DNA of 64,000 bases from Enoplolaimus lenunculus (taxonomy: Eukaryota > Nematoda > Enoplea > Enoplida > Thoracostomopsidae), in the NCBI GenBank assembly GCA_030248215.1, contig JASANG010003934.1, positions 62,001 through 126,000 of the forward strand. The letters are read 5' to 3'. Below, one piece after another: positions 22,823 through 35,640 of this stretch. The position numbers were made by a program, and so were the translations under genes. The notes under the pieces were generated by a model that was given only the letters and a program-made list of their open reading frames with translations, was not told the origin of the DNA and searched no databases. How positions within the stretch are numbered: position 1 is the first letter of the stretch; the number at the start of each line of letters is the position of its first letter.

Positions 22823-23089
22823 ATGTTAGGAACATATTATTTTCTTTGCCTGCAGACAACAAATGTTCTTGCCATCTCGCACTAAAACAGTTGCTGATTG
22901 AGACACAATTGAAACGTCTCCTACACAAATTTATTGTATGCAAATTAGTAGACTAATTTCAACGGTGATCAAAACGCAGCACAAAAAACTTAGAAACACA
23001 GTCAATTTCTTCACGTACACGCCGTAAAAACTGATATCTGATATGATAGGATCCCCCTACGACAAAAAACTTCCTCATCAGGGCCATAT

Positions 23090-23394
23090 ACATTACAAAA
23101 AATGGTGAGTTAAATTGACTTTGCCCGAAATAGGCTTTTCAGGACTGCACAAACTGAGTCAAATTTGACTCAGCCAGAGTCAAATTTGACTCCGCCAGAG
23201 TCAAACGTGTGACTCAATGAATCGAATTTGACTCTGGCGGAGTCGAATTTTGACTCAGTTTGTGTAGTGCCAGAGTCAAACGTGCGACTCAGTGACTCGA
23301 ATTTGACTCTGGTGGAGTTGAACTTTAACTCAATTTGTGTAATCGCGAAAAGCCTATTTCAGAGAGTCAATTTGACTCACCATTTTTTGCAGTG
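23090..23394. mobile_element. Family D palindromic element, extended middle
   Basis: Same ends as the other copies, but the GACTCTGGCGGAGTC-type module occurs twice, giving about 300 bp. Confidence 0.85.
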
Positions 23395-23822
23395 TACAAC
23401 GGAAATGATAAAGGTCATATCTGTCCTCTCTCGAAATTTCTGTAAAGAAAGCATTTTAAACCGGCTGTTACAATAACCTTCTGAATCCTCGGCGTCAAAA
23501 ATTTCTTTTTACATAATAAGGTTTATACAATGCCGAAATAATATGCTGGCTACTCACTTGCCCCATACGCCATATAATTCCTACCTGATAATTCCTGCCT
23601 AAATAAATCTTACAGGGGGGGGGGCGGTTAGAAATGCAATGAAGTAAAGAAAACATTGTATCGAAAACACTAATTTTTCTTATGGTCATATGTCATTTGT
23701 TATCAAAAGATTTAGTAGGTATAGCATGCAATCAAAAAAACACCAAACATGATTGTGTACGACAAGGAAAATTTTCGTTGATTTCAAACAAGGAACTTCA
23801 AATTTAAATTTATTGACACGTT

Positions 23823-24027
23823 ACACTGCAAAAAATGGTGAGTTAAATTGACTCTCTCCGAAATAGGCTTTTCGGGACTACACAATACGAGTCAAAATTC
23901 GACTCCGTCAGAGTCAAATTCGATTCACTGAGTCACACGCTTGACTCGAATTTGACTCCCAGTTTTTGTAATCCGGAAAAGTCTATTTCGGAGAGTGTCA
24001 ATTTGACTCACCATTTCTTGCAATGTA
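23823..24027. mobile_element. Family D palindromic element
   Basis: ACACTGCAAAAAATGGTGAG to CACCATTTCTTGCAATGT. Full-length copy with few differences from the family pattern. Confidence 0.88.
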
Positions 24028-24460
24028 GAAAGATTCCAACGAATATATGTCAAACCAAATTCTATAGCGACGCGTTCACATTAATGAGTTAATATACGGC
24101 AACGATTTAGGACAGTTGCTCCTTTGATATCAGGATGCTTTCAGACGTGAAAAATACCGGAACTGAAGGTAAATCAAATTTTGTAAGTTAAACAAAACCA
24201 ATAAAACATGCAGGATGTAAAGGGATAGTACAAATAACGGAATCGGAAAACGGATATTGAAGTATACAGTTTTAAAGACGTTTTTTGGGTACACAATTGA
24301 GTCATGCAAATATTCATCAGGCTTTCTAAAATTTCAAAGAAACAGAGAACGCATCGAAAGTTTTAAGATTTCGGATGGATTTTGTAATTTTATGTTTTTA
24401 TTTCATTTGGAATAATTGCAGCATATCTATAACGAAAAATTGCGATATATACCTAATTTT

Positions 24461-24535
24461 GGCCCATGTAAAGATCAGGGGGACATTATTCAGTGGAACT
24501 GCTGTAGCAGGGGGATTATTTCATTTATATCCCCC
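24461..24535. mobile_element. Fragment of a family C element
   Basis: Left end only: GGCCCATGTAAAGATCAGGG, then degenerate sequence. Its outer border abuts the end of another broken element. Confidence 0.5.
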
Positions 24536-25562
24536 TCTATGAGATTTGCTTACAGGGCTTTCTCCTTTTTAAATTGCTGAATAGATTGTTGTTGTTATGT
24601 GAGGAGCGTTTGTATTTTATTTTCAGAGTGCATTTTATGATCGTGTAGGCAAAGTTATGTTGTTGTTGAATATTCTGGTACGATTGCATTGCGGTCAGGT
24701 TGTACATGGTTGTATGTAATACATACGGCATACACAGCTGCGGCATTGTATTTACATGTTGGCAATAATACATTATATTTGTGTGCGTCAAGAGCCTGGA
24801 TAATGCATTGAGTAGTAGCGGTTTTTAAACATAGCATATACGTGTAGCATATGAATCTGGTTTTCGTACAATGCTTCGTAATACAGGCCTCGTAGGTTTT
24901 ATTCTTAAACTTTAAAATTATTATGTTAGGGCGTGTTATCGGATAGGTCTAAAAGATTGCAAAAGCAATTTGAAAATCTTTTTCCTTGTAATATATTTAG
25001 AGTTTAACCCTTTAAAATAGTACCAAAATTTCTTTTTGTTGGTGTCTCCTTTCTGATTTTGGCATTTTTCAAGGATTACAACATAAATTAATCATTTTGA
25101 CAATCTAAAAGGTTCTACTCTGTGCGATGTTGCGCTGGTACAGTTTTATTTTCGAATGTTGTCAGTGCGCAGCTTGTAGCATAGGGATATCTGAGGGTTT
25201 ACATGCATATTGAGGCTCGAATTTAAAATTACGTACATTCAAAAAGATAGTAAATTCTCAATTGGCATTTAATTAGTCATGGAGATTTTGTTAATTCTTC
25301 TGAGAGTTGCAGCGGCCATGTCCCCTTTTTAATAACTTTAGTAAATACCATTTTTCGGTTATAATTTCAATTTGAGGCTTTCCAGCCAAAACATTTAAAT
25401 ATATCTGTACAATTTTAATTTTTAAAAGTTCAAACATTTAGATTTTTAAACCCCGAGCATTGTCAAATTCCGCGGACTTTGTGCTAGATTTAAGCTAACA
25501 ATTGATTTAAAAATTCACTTTTCCGCGAATTTGTTAAATGTTGAACAAATTTTTAACAATTT

Positions 25563-25782
25563 TAACCCCTTCTCACATTGAGTTGCCTGTAGGCAACTAA
25601 GCGCAGGTATACATAGTACTAAATCATTACAAGACGTGAGAGCCCCCTCGGGCTCGAGCGTCTAGCTCCTATAGCTGAGTGGTGATGGTATACGCCTCCC
25701 ACTCCAGTCACTGGAGTTCGAATCCTAGCATAAATGTAGGTCTCAGGGGAAATAGAAAATATTCATGTGAGAAACGGTTAAG
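25563..25782 (+). mobile_element. Family E element, internally deleted
   Basis: Same ends as the copy at 4383 and the same boxes (TATAGCTGAGTGGTGATGG; GGAGTTCGAATCC), but about 45 bp shorter in the left half. About 25 bp of right flank (TTTTCAGTTTACTATCT) is also shared with that copy. Confidence 0.83.
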
Positions 25783-26404
25783 CGAAAAATTTTCAGTTTA
25801 CTATCTTTAAAGGTTTCTAGCGAATTCTAAGAATTTTGGCGACCTTTTATAATTCAGCTATAAAAGCAACTTGCACTGTCATTTGAGGTGTGTGTTGGAC
25901 TTAATTTAGAGCTCAGTTAATAGTTTTACGCTGAAGTGTTGCGGGCTGTTTGGGACTCAGTTCGTGTTTTACAGCAAACTGCTGTCAGTGCAACCGGTGC
26001 GATTTTCTGGTTTTTAACCTGCAGCCTAGAGATTACGGCGTTCTTTTGGCTCTGGAGCCTTCCAAGAATATTTACATGGGCGAGTTCTTAGCTAAGTTTA
26101 GTCCTGACAGACATCCGAGTTTTACAGTTGCGCTTGGGTAGTGTAGCTGTAAGTTTTGAGGTGAGGTGATTAAATTAACAAGAAGCGTGTGGTGTCCTGT
26201 TAGACATCGGAGTATTCTACTTGCCTTTGGGTATCATACTGTGCTTATATTTGTATAGTTATAACCCGGCTGTGGGTTAAGTGTGACAAGTTTGAAAATT
26301 TTGGATAAGCGTGTCAAAACTACTTGTGATTTTTGGGGAATTAAGAGTTGATTAGTTTTGTGCTTAGATAACCGGCAGTATTGGAAGGTGTTTCTTGGAG
26401 TGCC

Positions 26405-26525
26405 GACCATAAATACTGCACCGTTGTTACACTGCAATAGAGTAACCTTAAGTTTAGACTAATTTTTTGTTTTGCTTAGGCTTATGCTCATAATACTGTT
26501 CCGCCCCTGCTCTTTACATTGGCCC
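26405..26525. mobile_element. Family C element, degraded left end
   Basis: ACTGCAATAGAGTAACCTTA, one TTAGGC block, then CGCCCCTGCTCTTTACATTG and GCCC. Confidence 0.65.
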
Positions 26526-26956
26526 TAATTCTGAACGTTAAAATAACAGAATTTCTATTTCTACAGCGGAAACTGACAGATATTTACCGGAACCGGATAC
26601 CCCGGCAAATAACACAGCAGCATATAAGAACGGGTTTAAAATAAGTAACAGGCCGTAATCGAATAATAGAACTGAACCCTCTGGCGAGCCTAAATCAGTC
26701 ACCCTTCTTATTTGGATCACTACACCTAATTTCGCCTAACCTCCGGCTCCGGCAAGATTCGCTGGCCTCCGACTTCGATCATTTTCACCCCCGGTCGCAC
26801 CCTGCCAAACACATGCACGCTTGTCGGAAACAAGAATGACTCGCGGAATTCATTCTTAAACTCGAGACGCTCCGAAGAACAAAAAATCTATAATTTACTA
26901 CAACAATGTTACTTTTAGGAACTTAAATCTTAATTAAGCATATTGCAAAAGTTACT

Positions 26957-27105
26957 TACTGTAGTGACCTGAAAAAGAGGGGGTCCCCATTTTGGGACCG
27001 AATCAATAGGAGTCCATCGCAATAATACGAGTCCGTAAGCGGATAGAGTCCCTAAACCCGAATTAAAAAAATAACCAGTCCCCTCCTTATTCGGGCCACT
27101 ACATT
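26957..27105. mobile_element. Short relative of the 22038 element
   Basis: TGTAGTGACCTGAAAAAGAG to CTTATTCGGGCCACTACA, about 150 bp, with GGGTCCCCATTTTGGGA shared with the longer copy. Confidence 0.6.
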
Positions 27106-27364
27106 ACTTAAGCAGAAAAATAGTCCGAAATATTCGGTTCTATTGCAGTCATGTGAAGAAACTTAACGGTCCTAAAAGTAACATGTGTCTTTTACTACAT
27201 GAATAATTTACTTCAAACACAGTATCATATATTAAAAATTCAAGCTTAAAAGTTTATATAACACAATAGTATAATAACGGTACATGTTAATTATAGGAAC
27301 TTCTTCATTAATCCTAAAATTAAATCTAAGCTTAAGTATAAGCTAAGCATACGCCTACTTATGC

Positions 27365-27636
27365 TTAACCCCTTCTCACATTGAGTTGCCTATAGGCAAC
27401 TCAGCGCAGTGTATATACGTTAAATAATATATGTTGCAACCGTGTTGAACAATTGCAACAAGTATACATAGTACTAAATCACCACAAGCCGTGAGAGCCC
27501 CCTCGGGCTCGAGCGTCAAGCTCCTATAGCTGAGTGGTGATGGTATACACCTTCCACTCCAGTCACTGGAGTTCGAATCCAAGCATAAAAGTATGTCTCA
27601 CGGAAAATAGAAAATATTCATGTGAGAAAGGGTTAA
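27365..27636 (+). mobile_element. Family E: tRNA-like element with terminal inverted repeats
   Basis: Starts TTAACCCCTTCTCACATTG, ends CATGTGAGAAAGGGTTAA. Boxes TATAGCTGAGTGGTGATGG and GGAGTTCGAATCC are both clear. Confidence 0.87.
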
Positions 27637-28042
27637 GCTTCCGAGTATTTTAACCTGTCTTTCTGTCTCCCAGTGGGCAAACCAATATATAATTAACACA
27701 TGCACTCGTAACGATATATATACATAAGTACTTATATATAGCAAAAACAGATATAAAGCAGAGCTGAACTTAAATTTTCGTAAAAACCAGACCGCGATAT
27801 ACCGGAAAGTTAAGTTTTATGAAACTGCTGCAAAGGCCAATCCGAGTGAATTGTTAACTTCAAAGCCAATCCGATTGAAGTGTTAAATTTTTTTCAGCCG
27901 CAGTTTTATGATTTTGTTTACATTTGCACGGCGTTTTGCTAACCTTCGACTTCGGAACATGAAGTTTTGGCTTTCCACTGCACTCTGTACAACGAACATC
28001 TATCCTTTCTCGCATAAAGTGCAAAGGAACTTAGCAAAAACT

Positions 28043-28311
28043 GTGCACACTATGAAAAATGGTGAGTCAAATTGACTCTCTACGAAATACGCGTTTCCTG
28101 ACTATATAAACTGAGTCTGACTCTACGAAATACGCGCTTTCTGACTACACAAACTGCGTCAAATTCGACTCCGCCAGAGTCAAATTGGACTCACTGAGCG
28201 ATTCAGAGTATCGAATTTGACTCTGGCGGAGCCGAATTTTGACTCAGTTCGTGTAGTCAGGAAAAGCCTATTATGGAGACAGTCAATTTGACTCACCATT
28301 TTTTGCAGTGT
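28043..28311. mobile_element. Family D palindromic element, partial internal duplication
   Basis: ACACTATGAAAAATGGTGAG to CACCATTTTTTGCAGTGT. The CTCTACGAAATACGCG module appears twice in the left half. Confidence 0.86.
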
Positions 28312-29087
28312 ATAGATTCCATACCAAATACGTGAAAAGAAAACCTTAAAATAATGCAACAAATATTTCTCAAAAATGTATATTTTCTCGTCATTTTAGA
28401 TAACTCGGTAATGCAAACACAGATAACTACAACGTTTCCTACTTTCAAGATCCAACAACGAACATAAATAACAAACACAAAAAATTACTAAGCCATAACA
28501 TTTGTTACATAAATCTGAAAATTCGAATTCTATACTATGCGCAGCAATATTTCAAATCCTTGGCTGTCTCAGTTATCGCGGATCTTCAATTTTAACTGTA
28601 GCATACTTTAATATTTTATTCAAAATTAAAACAACAGTTCAGCCGATTTAATCATCCATTTTTTTATTTTTTATTTCTTTATCAACCATTTTAATTTTCT
28701 CAGACAGAATTTTATTTCCAATCATTACAAAATAAACACAGCGGTAATATTTCTGACAACACTGCTCTGTGCTTAGATATTAAATAATCTCGTCGTTCGC
28801 AGGCGCGTTAACCAACATTTCTGTTCAAAAGATAGAATTGCGCAAAAATCCCATCTTGAATCCATTAAGTTCGTCTGAATCATGTTAGAAGTTCAATTTT
28901 TGTCGTCTCTTTAGAGGGGATATATACCACTATTTCTCCCCTTGTATTAAATAAAAAAATTGTCAACGCTTCGCAAATAATTGTTAAACGTAACATTTCA
29001 AAACCACTACCAAATTTAGGTTTAGATATATGGCTTAAGCAAATTTTGTCAACATCCAACCTTGGCACAACCAAATTTCGTTTCTTC

Positions 29088-29298
29088 TGCACTGCAAAAA
29101 TGGTGAGTCAAATTGACTCTCTACGAAATAGATTCTACGGGACTACACAAACTGAATCAATTTCGACTCCGCCAGAGTCAAATTCTACTCACTTAGTCGC
29201 ATGTTTTACTCTGGCGAAGTCGAATTTGACTCCGTTTATGTAGCCCCATAAAGCCTATTTAGGGTAGAGTCAATTTGACTCACCATTTTTTGCAGTGT
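29088..29298. mobile_element. Family D palindromic element
   Basis: GCACTGCAAAAATGGTGAG to CACCATTTTTTGCAGTGT. Confidence 0.87.
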
Positions 29299-29837
29299 GG
29301 AACCCTGACATAAAGCATAGCAAGATCACTGTTCCAGCGTCCTGACTGTACACAGACTAACGCAACCAATCAACAAACCAAAACACAGCTATAAGCACAA
29401 TATTTGGTCATATCAACGTTAAGCGGACAGCAAACGGTCATTTATGCGGTTAATATAAAATTATTCGGTGCTTCAAAATTCACCCGACCCAAAATAAACA
29501 AAAATGTACCAGCATGGAACCAGCTCACATAAAGACTCAGTCCTTGAACCATACAAAGATTTGACAGTGACGAACCGACCCTACGTTGTTTCGAGCTGAA
29601 ACATGGACCCAAGCGACTGACAAAAATACCATGTACGTAGCGAAATAATTAATAGCATTTAAGCGATTTTTATGTTCATTCGAAACTTTATATTAAAGTA
29701 TATCGTTGATCTATTTGAGCTTTACTTTGACGGTAAAAAAATTTCAAAACCAAAAAAATTCAAAATCTGATATGTACGCTTAGGCATTCACTATCAAATG
29801 ACAAATTAGAGACTAGGACCAGTTAACGCCAGGGCCC

Positions 29838-30052
29838 ATATTCTCAAATGCATATACCACCTATTACCAGTTAGTAATAGGTTTTGAAACTAACGAACTG
29901 CTGCAATTGCAGATCTCAAAATTTGCACACTAGCAGAGAAAATCGAACGTCATAAATGCGCTCAATTTCAAACCTCACCATTCCCTGGTTCGAAAGTTAC
30001 AAAGCCTATGACGAACTGGTAATAGGAGCTACACACATTTGAGAATACTGGC
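29838..30052. mobile_element. Inverted-repeat element, same family as 9087
   Basis: CCCATATTCTCAAATGCATA and CTATTACCAGTTAGTAATAG at the left, mirrored by GAACTGGTAATAGGAGC and CACATTTGAGAATACTGG at the right. Confidence 0.8.
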
Positions 30053-30176
30053 TCACGTTACCACACATAAGAACCAAAACTGATAGAAATTTACGCTGTT
30101 GTACAATATACGTTCACAATTTGCCAACTGTTCAGATTTTGGCATAACTACGATTAGGCTCCGGACTATAATTGGG

Positions 30177-30325
30177 TTGGCTCATATACAGAACAGGGCC
30201 GGATCGTTTTCCGGAGGGGCTGTAACATAGTCAGTTTAAGCTTTAGACTAATTTTTGCTTAGGCTTAGGCTTAGAAATAGGCTCATCCATAGGCTTAGGC
30301 TTAGGAATAGGCTCATCCGCGCACA
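30177..30325. mobile_element. Family B element, right end missing
   Basis: Starts GGCTCATATACAGAACAGGG, then GGATCGTTTTCCGGAGGGGC and TTAGGC hexamers with ATAGGCTCATCC spacers. It breaks off into unrelated sequence. Confidence 0.7.
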
Positions 30326-30689
30326 CACGCTTAGCACGCGAAAAACCAGTTTAGCTATTCCTAAGCCTTTGCCTAAGTCCACACCTAAGCCTTAACCTTA
30401 AATATTTGGGAAAATGTACAAGTGCAGATACTTGCTATACACCATCACAATCGCGAACTGTGACCTGAAACGCCAAAACCTAATTTTTTTGCAATAATTG
30501 AATATCGGAATGAATGATGCGGTGCTAATTTGTCTTGTGTTCAATCAACATCAACCAAAAAAATTGGCACAATCGCTCGAGTGTTGATTTCGTCGACACA
30601 GGAATCAAAATCAGTTAAAGATCATATATAACTGAAATGAAAACAAACCATCGAATAAACACACAACGAAGTTCATATATATTCGACAT

Positions 30690-31072
30690 TGGCTGTGTTT
30701 TTTGAATACCCTATTGAAGTCGTAGTAGCACTTAAGTCAATACTGAATAGTTACTTTTAGTCAATTGATCGATTCTAAAACCGTACTCAAGTTAAGTAAA
30801 TACTTAAGTCACTGTCCAAATTCGCTATTTCACACACACTGAGACTGCTCAGACAAATTAGCTTTGTCCGAATTCAAATTGCCATTGCGTTTCCTTCATA
30901 TAACGCAAGAGACTGTGTGACTTTCTTGTTATGAAAATGGCTCAAATTTGGCATTTATTTGTTTCTGTTCGTATAAATTAAGTATTTACTTGAGTCCACA
31001 ACTTAAGTAAATACTTAAGCATAAACTTAAGTAAATATTTAACTACGAGTTCAGTATGCCAGTCATGGTTTC
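30690..31072. mobile_element. Second copy of the ACTTAAGT-rich element
   Basis: TTGGCTGTGTTTTTTGAATA at the left; ACTTAAGTAAATACTTAAG modules and CATGGTTTCGGTTCAAC at the right. A central GGCATTTATTTGTTTCTG block is the inverse of one in the copy at 5818. Confidence 0.6.
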
Positions 31073-31429
31073 GGTTCAACGCTTCAACGAACCTTTTGCT
31101 AACACGAGCCAGGCGTCTGTTTTCAATTTCGAGAGGGTGGTGGTATGCAAGAAAAATTTCAATTAGACACGGGTTCTACAGCACGCAAAAATGCGTTTTT
31201 CATCTCTCGAAATTTCAGTTGGATATATTTCACGTCCAATCTAGTATACTTACTACCCTATTTACCAGGATGCAAGCGGAATTCCGGCTTCCGATTAGAA
31301 TTTCGATTGAAAAGCTGTTCCGATTCCGATTATTGGCATAATTGAAATCGTAATTTTTCATCGATTCTAAACTGTATTGAAATTTGTCTAAAGTTCTGTT
31401 ACGTTTCATAACAATCACTGCTTACCAGG

Positions 31430-31802
31430 GATTGACGGGATATTAATTTTACCGGATACCGGAACCGGATAGTGAATTTTGTACCGAAACCGGAACCGGA
31501 TGTAAACCGGATATAGGATCTACATTTGTACGCTGTTGGAAGTATTTGAGTCTTGCAAAAATATGTATTTATGGATTTAAGATTATTTTTGGTCTGTATT
31601 TTTCACTCCATGGCAGTGTCTATTCATGATGGCTTGGAATTGCAGTCGCTTCAATATATCTAGTATTTTGACGCGCAAAAACAGTTTTATGTTGTTTGGA
31701 ATCACAAGCACAAATATCCGGTATCCGGTAGGTTTATACCGAATACAGGATGTGGGATTTCGCCAGATATTAAACAGGAACGGAATATCCGGCCGATCCC
31801 TG
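31430..31802. mobile_element. CCGGAT-rich inverted-repeat element
   Basis: ACCAGGGATTGACGGGATAT to ATATCCGGCCGATCCCTGGT. Interior resembles 11330-11786. Confidence 0.75.
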
Positions 31803-32169
31803 GTGCTTACATCAGTTCTCAGCCTTACATTTCGTAAAAATTGCTTGCAAATTATTATATAAACATTAATAACTTGCACTCTAAAACAGATATATTGATT
31901 TTGCGCAATATTAAAACTCAGGTATTATAAAAAGTTGCATGCACTCTGAGGATTTACAGTTCCGTTTCCGATTCCAGTATAGTGAATTTCTTGTTCCGAC
32001 ATTTTGATTCCGTTAAAATTCAGTTCCGCTTTGTACCCTGCGATTTACTTACGACCAACAGACAGTTTTGAATAAACAAAACAGTCATTAACGTCCGCCA
32101 AAAAGTATATTACGTCACACATCATGGTTAAATATGTTGAATTTTAATTATTAAATTCACATCCTCCGC

Positions 32170-32390
32170 TCAGTGCCAGAGCAGGCAGGGGTGGGGCTTC
32201 CTCCAGGGTGGGGTTTCCTCCAAATTCCAGGGTGACGGCCCCACGAGAAGTCAGACACATTTTAAAACTTGAGCGGGTTTTGTTTCAACCGGTTAGGGTG
32301 GGGGCCCCTTTAGGGATGGGCTCCCCAAATGGGGGGTATGGGGGTTGGCTGCTCAGGCTCTGCCGCCACCAATCAGCATCTACGCTAGTT
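32170..32390. mobile_element. GC-rich inverted-repeat element
   Basis: GAGCAGGCAGGGGTGGGGCT at the left, TGCTCAGGCTCTGCC at the right. Contains [20 protein letters not shown] and CAACCGGTT modules shared with 33000-33232. Confidence 0.7.
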
Positions 32391-32999
32391 AGTTAGATAC
32401 ATACATATTGTTGAAAGCAAAAATAGGCTTTATCATAGATATAACAAAAACTGCTAACAATTACGTAGCTAAAAATTCATTTCGAGAGAATAGCGAGCAC
32501 GAAAAACGTTTAATCTCTACAAGGCAGTACGTTAATAAAGTCTACATTTTTTCAATATACGTACGGGCCCGTAATCAATGGGAGCTGAGCCTCCCTGGAA
32601 AAATTTTGCCCCCCCCCCCAAGAAAGCTTACAACTTTGCTTGCAAGTCATTACCAAACCCTTGAATGTTCCTCCTGAAACGTATCACCAAGAATTTAGGT
32701 GGGTTATAATACGTTATATATTGAATGCATACCTGGGGACGTCCTGACCACGAAAACTTCTGAACAAACTGTCACAATCAAGGCTGATTTTTAGTTCTGC
32801 ATCAAAATTTTCATACCACAACTCCAGTTCTTGCATAGTTCCCCACGTTCAAAGTTAAGGCTTAAGTGTGGGAAAGTGTTCAAAAGTATCAATTTCAACC
32901 ATCAAGCCCTCAGCCCCAGATATATGTAGCTATAATACATATTTTACGCTCTACCCCACAACCTGACCCCAAATTTTACCGTACAACCTATTCCTACAT

Positions 33000-33232
33000 T
33001 CAGTGCCGAAGCAGGCAGGAATGGAGGCTCCCCCCAAATTCCAGGGCGGTGGTCCCCAAACTTGCGAGCGAGAAGCCAGACGCATTTTAAAACTTAAGCA
33101 ATTTTTGTTTCAACCGGTTTTATGGTAAGGGCCCCCTTAGGGGTGGGCCCCCAAATGGGGGTATGGGGGTAGCTGCTCCGGCCCTGCCTCCCCTTCCAAA
33201 TGGGGGGTATGGGGGTAGCTTCTCCACCCCTG
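33000..33232. mobile_element. GC-rich inverted-repeat element, second copy
   Basis: AGTGCCGAAGCAGGCAGG to CTCCGGCCCTGCC, with a second CAAATGGGGGGTATGGGGG end unit, so the right end is duplicated. Confidence 0.7.
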
Positions 33233-33943
33233 CCTACCTTGCCATTCTATACCACAAATTTTCTAAACACAACATTCATAGCGCCTATAAATATCCAACT
33301 ATACCGTCCCAATCCTTTTCACTACGTTTGATGCTTTCACATCAGATTAGCATATCTCAAACGATTAAACCCGTAAATTATTTTGTCAGGTGCATATTTT
33401 CGCTTTAGTTCCACGCTAACAACTCTATCTAACACATAACTATTTTCATATATTTCACAGTATGTACGAATGGCCAGAAACACTATTCGCATCTATAATT
33501 ATACAACCAACAACGCAGCCAACATCATATTTCACGACCGTATAACCTCTAACAGACGTATATATTATTTCAGCGAGTGTAGCGAATCAAATAAAATCTA
33601 CAAACAAAAATGCATTTTCCATTCTGTCCACAAATTTCGCAGCTTTGTATCCCTCACCCCAGCACCTCCCACCCGCCCAATTATTTTTTCTACTGCCGAG
33701 CATTTCAGCAGTGCTATGATGACGCAAATTGCGACTGCTTTGCAAACAACCGCCGTTACTACAATATTCATAGCGTTTTTATACTTTTTTGTTCAGCCCA
33801 TTTCTGTATATCTGTAAACATCTTTATATACGTGAAATTCTGTATATATTTATCTCGCACGCGGACCACAAACTGTCACAGAGACAGGCGTGCCGAGACG
33901 GGGCGGCCGCGGGCGTAACATTCACATTCATTGCTATAAAATA

Positions 33944-34152
33944 GGCCCAAGTTACTTTCAGGGGCGTCCAGGTTTCTGACGGGTCCATAAAAGAGTAGGT
34001 TTAGATTTTAGATTACATTTTTTTGCTTAGGCTTTGGCTTATAAACACATGCTTGCAACGCTTAGGCTTAGGCTTAGAAACACATTCTTGCAACGCTTAG
34101 GCTTAGGACCACGCAAAATCTACTGTTACGCCCCTTAAAGTAAACATTGGCC
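33944..34152. mobile_element. Family A inverted-repeat element with TTAGGC core
   Basis: Starts GGCCCAAGTTACTTTCAGGG, ends CCCCTTAAAGTAAACATTGG then CC. The flank from about 33894 matches the flank of the copy at 18842. Confidence 0.83.
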
Positions 34153-34395
34153 AAATAAAGACACCCCGTGACGAACCGTCATTAACACGTTTTCCGGGTG
34201 CTGGCCCCCGACCTAAAATTTCATAGTACGCAACTGCAAACTGTACATACAAAGCCATCTAAAAAAATACTGCTTATCGTGTTGTTTACTTACTGAATGA
34301 ATATTATAAAAAAATTGGCAACACGATAATATGATCTCGTCATCAAAAAACTGCGTTATTTACCCTTTTATCTGTATCGATTTTGACAATTGACT

Positions 34396-34664
34396 GGCCC
34401 GTATAGAACAAGGCCGGAACAGTAGTATACGCGTATTCCTAAGCCTAAGCCTAACCGTATGGATGAGCCTATTCCTAAGCCTAAGCATATGGATGAGCCT
34501 ATTCCTAAGCCTAAGCATATGGATGAGCCTATTCCTAAGCCTAAGCATATGGATGAGCCTATTCCTAAACCCAAGCCTAAGCAAAAAAAAATTAGTCAAA
34601 AGCTTAAACTGACTCTATTATAGCCCCTCCGGAAAACGATCCGGCCCTGTTCTATACATGGGCC
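34396..34664. mobile_element. Family B element with four 30-bp internal units
   Basis: Starts GGCCCGTATAGAACAAGGCC and ends GGCCCTGTTCTATACATGGG then CC. Inside, a ~30-bp unit (CATATGGATGAGCCTATTCC plus CCTAAG hexamers) is repeated about four times. Confidence 0.85.
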
Positions 34665-35169
34665 AGTTGACTTAATTCAACTAAGACTTGGCATTAATTA
34701 TAACTATCCTTGAACTATGTTACATTAGGCTAAAATTTTAACTATTGTACACCTACAGTTAAAGGCTTAGGCCCGTCTTTTTCTTACCTTCGCCTCACCA
34801 TCAAAACGCAACGGAAGTGTAGAAAAACGAAAATTTTTTAGTTTTTACAATTTTCTATTTACCTTCAAACACACTTTGACGTCAATCACAAAACCCACTG
34901 CACAAGCTGCTCCTGTCTTCCTGGTTTAAAGTCGAACCTGATATCCCTAACGACACCTGAATAGCATACATATCAGATATTATTAAACCTGACATTGTAA
35001 ACTCAAATGCCAATACGGCATATCTATGAAAGATACGATACTCACTCCTACCATCCTTCGTTGCGTATGCCATTTCAGTGTAACGAGTGCACTTAGCCAT
35101 TATTTTCTACTAATGCTTCCGAAACCAGTTTCGTGTTTTCAGCAAGATGCTACATTCCCTTGGTTCTTG

Positions 35170-35346
35170 TACATACAGGCCCGTAGTCAGCTCACCTTGC
35201 AAGGGGGGGGCTAAAAACTTTTCAGGATGGGCATTTAAAGGTTTTCAATGATTTTCAAGCAGGCTTGAAAATGTTCTGGGGGGTCAAAAATTCTCCAGAA
35301 GGGGCTGAGCCTCCCCCTCTGAACCCCCTTGGCTACGGGCCCGTAT
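35170..35346. mobile_element. GC-ended inverted-repeat element below INPP5A
   Basis: GGCCCGTAGTCAGCTCACCT and CCTTGGCTACGGGCCCGTAT are inverses. A fragment of the same family lies at about 32565-32640 (GGGAGCTGAGCCTCCC). Confidence 0.72.
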
Positions 35347-35640
35347 ACACATCCATACAGTTTTCGAAATCCTCAGATATTGACAGTTTCATGCAATATT
35401 GCATCGTGAACGTTTTTCAGTGCCGCTTGGGATATGATAGCGATATGTTGAATGCCGAATACCAAACGAACCACTAACTGGCGATTCTACGTTCGAAATT
35501 TCACTAAACTTAGGCGACGAACACTCTTGGAATCCACGCGATCCCGATCCAACAGCAGTTGACCATGACTTACCTTCAGTCAGATCACTCCCCTGAGTCC
35601 ATTCCTGGAACCCTGTATTTGTGACGTCAAGCTTGTTTCT

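Larger units (their letters stand above)
15579..35640. other. 20-kb gene-poor repeat field between Dlx and INPP5A
   Basis: No open frame above about 120 codons and no run of exon-like pieces that I recognise. Apart from the listed elements, 17.9-18.8 kb, 24.5-26.4 kb, 28.3-29.1 kb and 33.2-33.9 kb are AT-rich single-copy-looking DNA in which I see nothing specific. Upstream control regions of Dlx and the 3' UTR of INPP5A should lie at the two ends. Confidence 0.6.

Noticed and set aside
25950-26141. Small Cys-containing plus-strand frame (63 codons)
   Set aside because: No splice context, no family resemblance, sits in non-coding-looking DNA.
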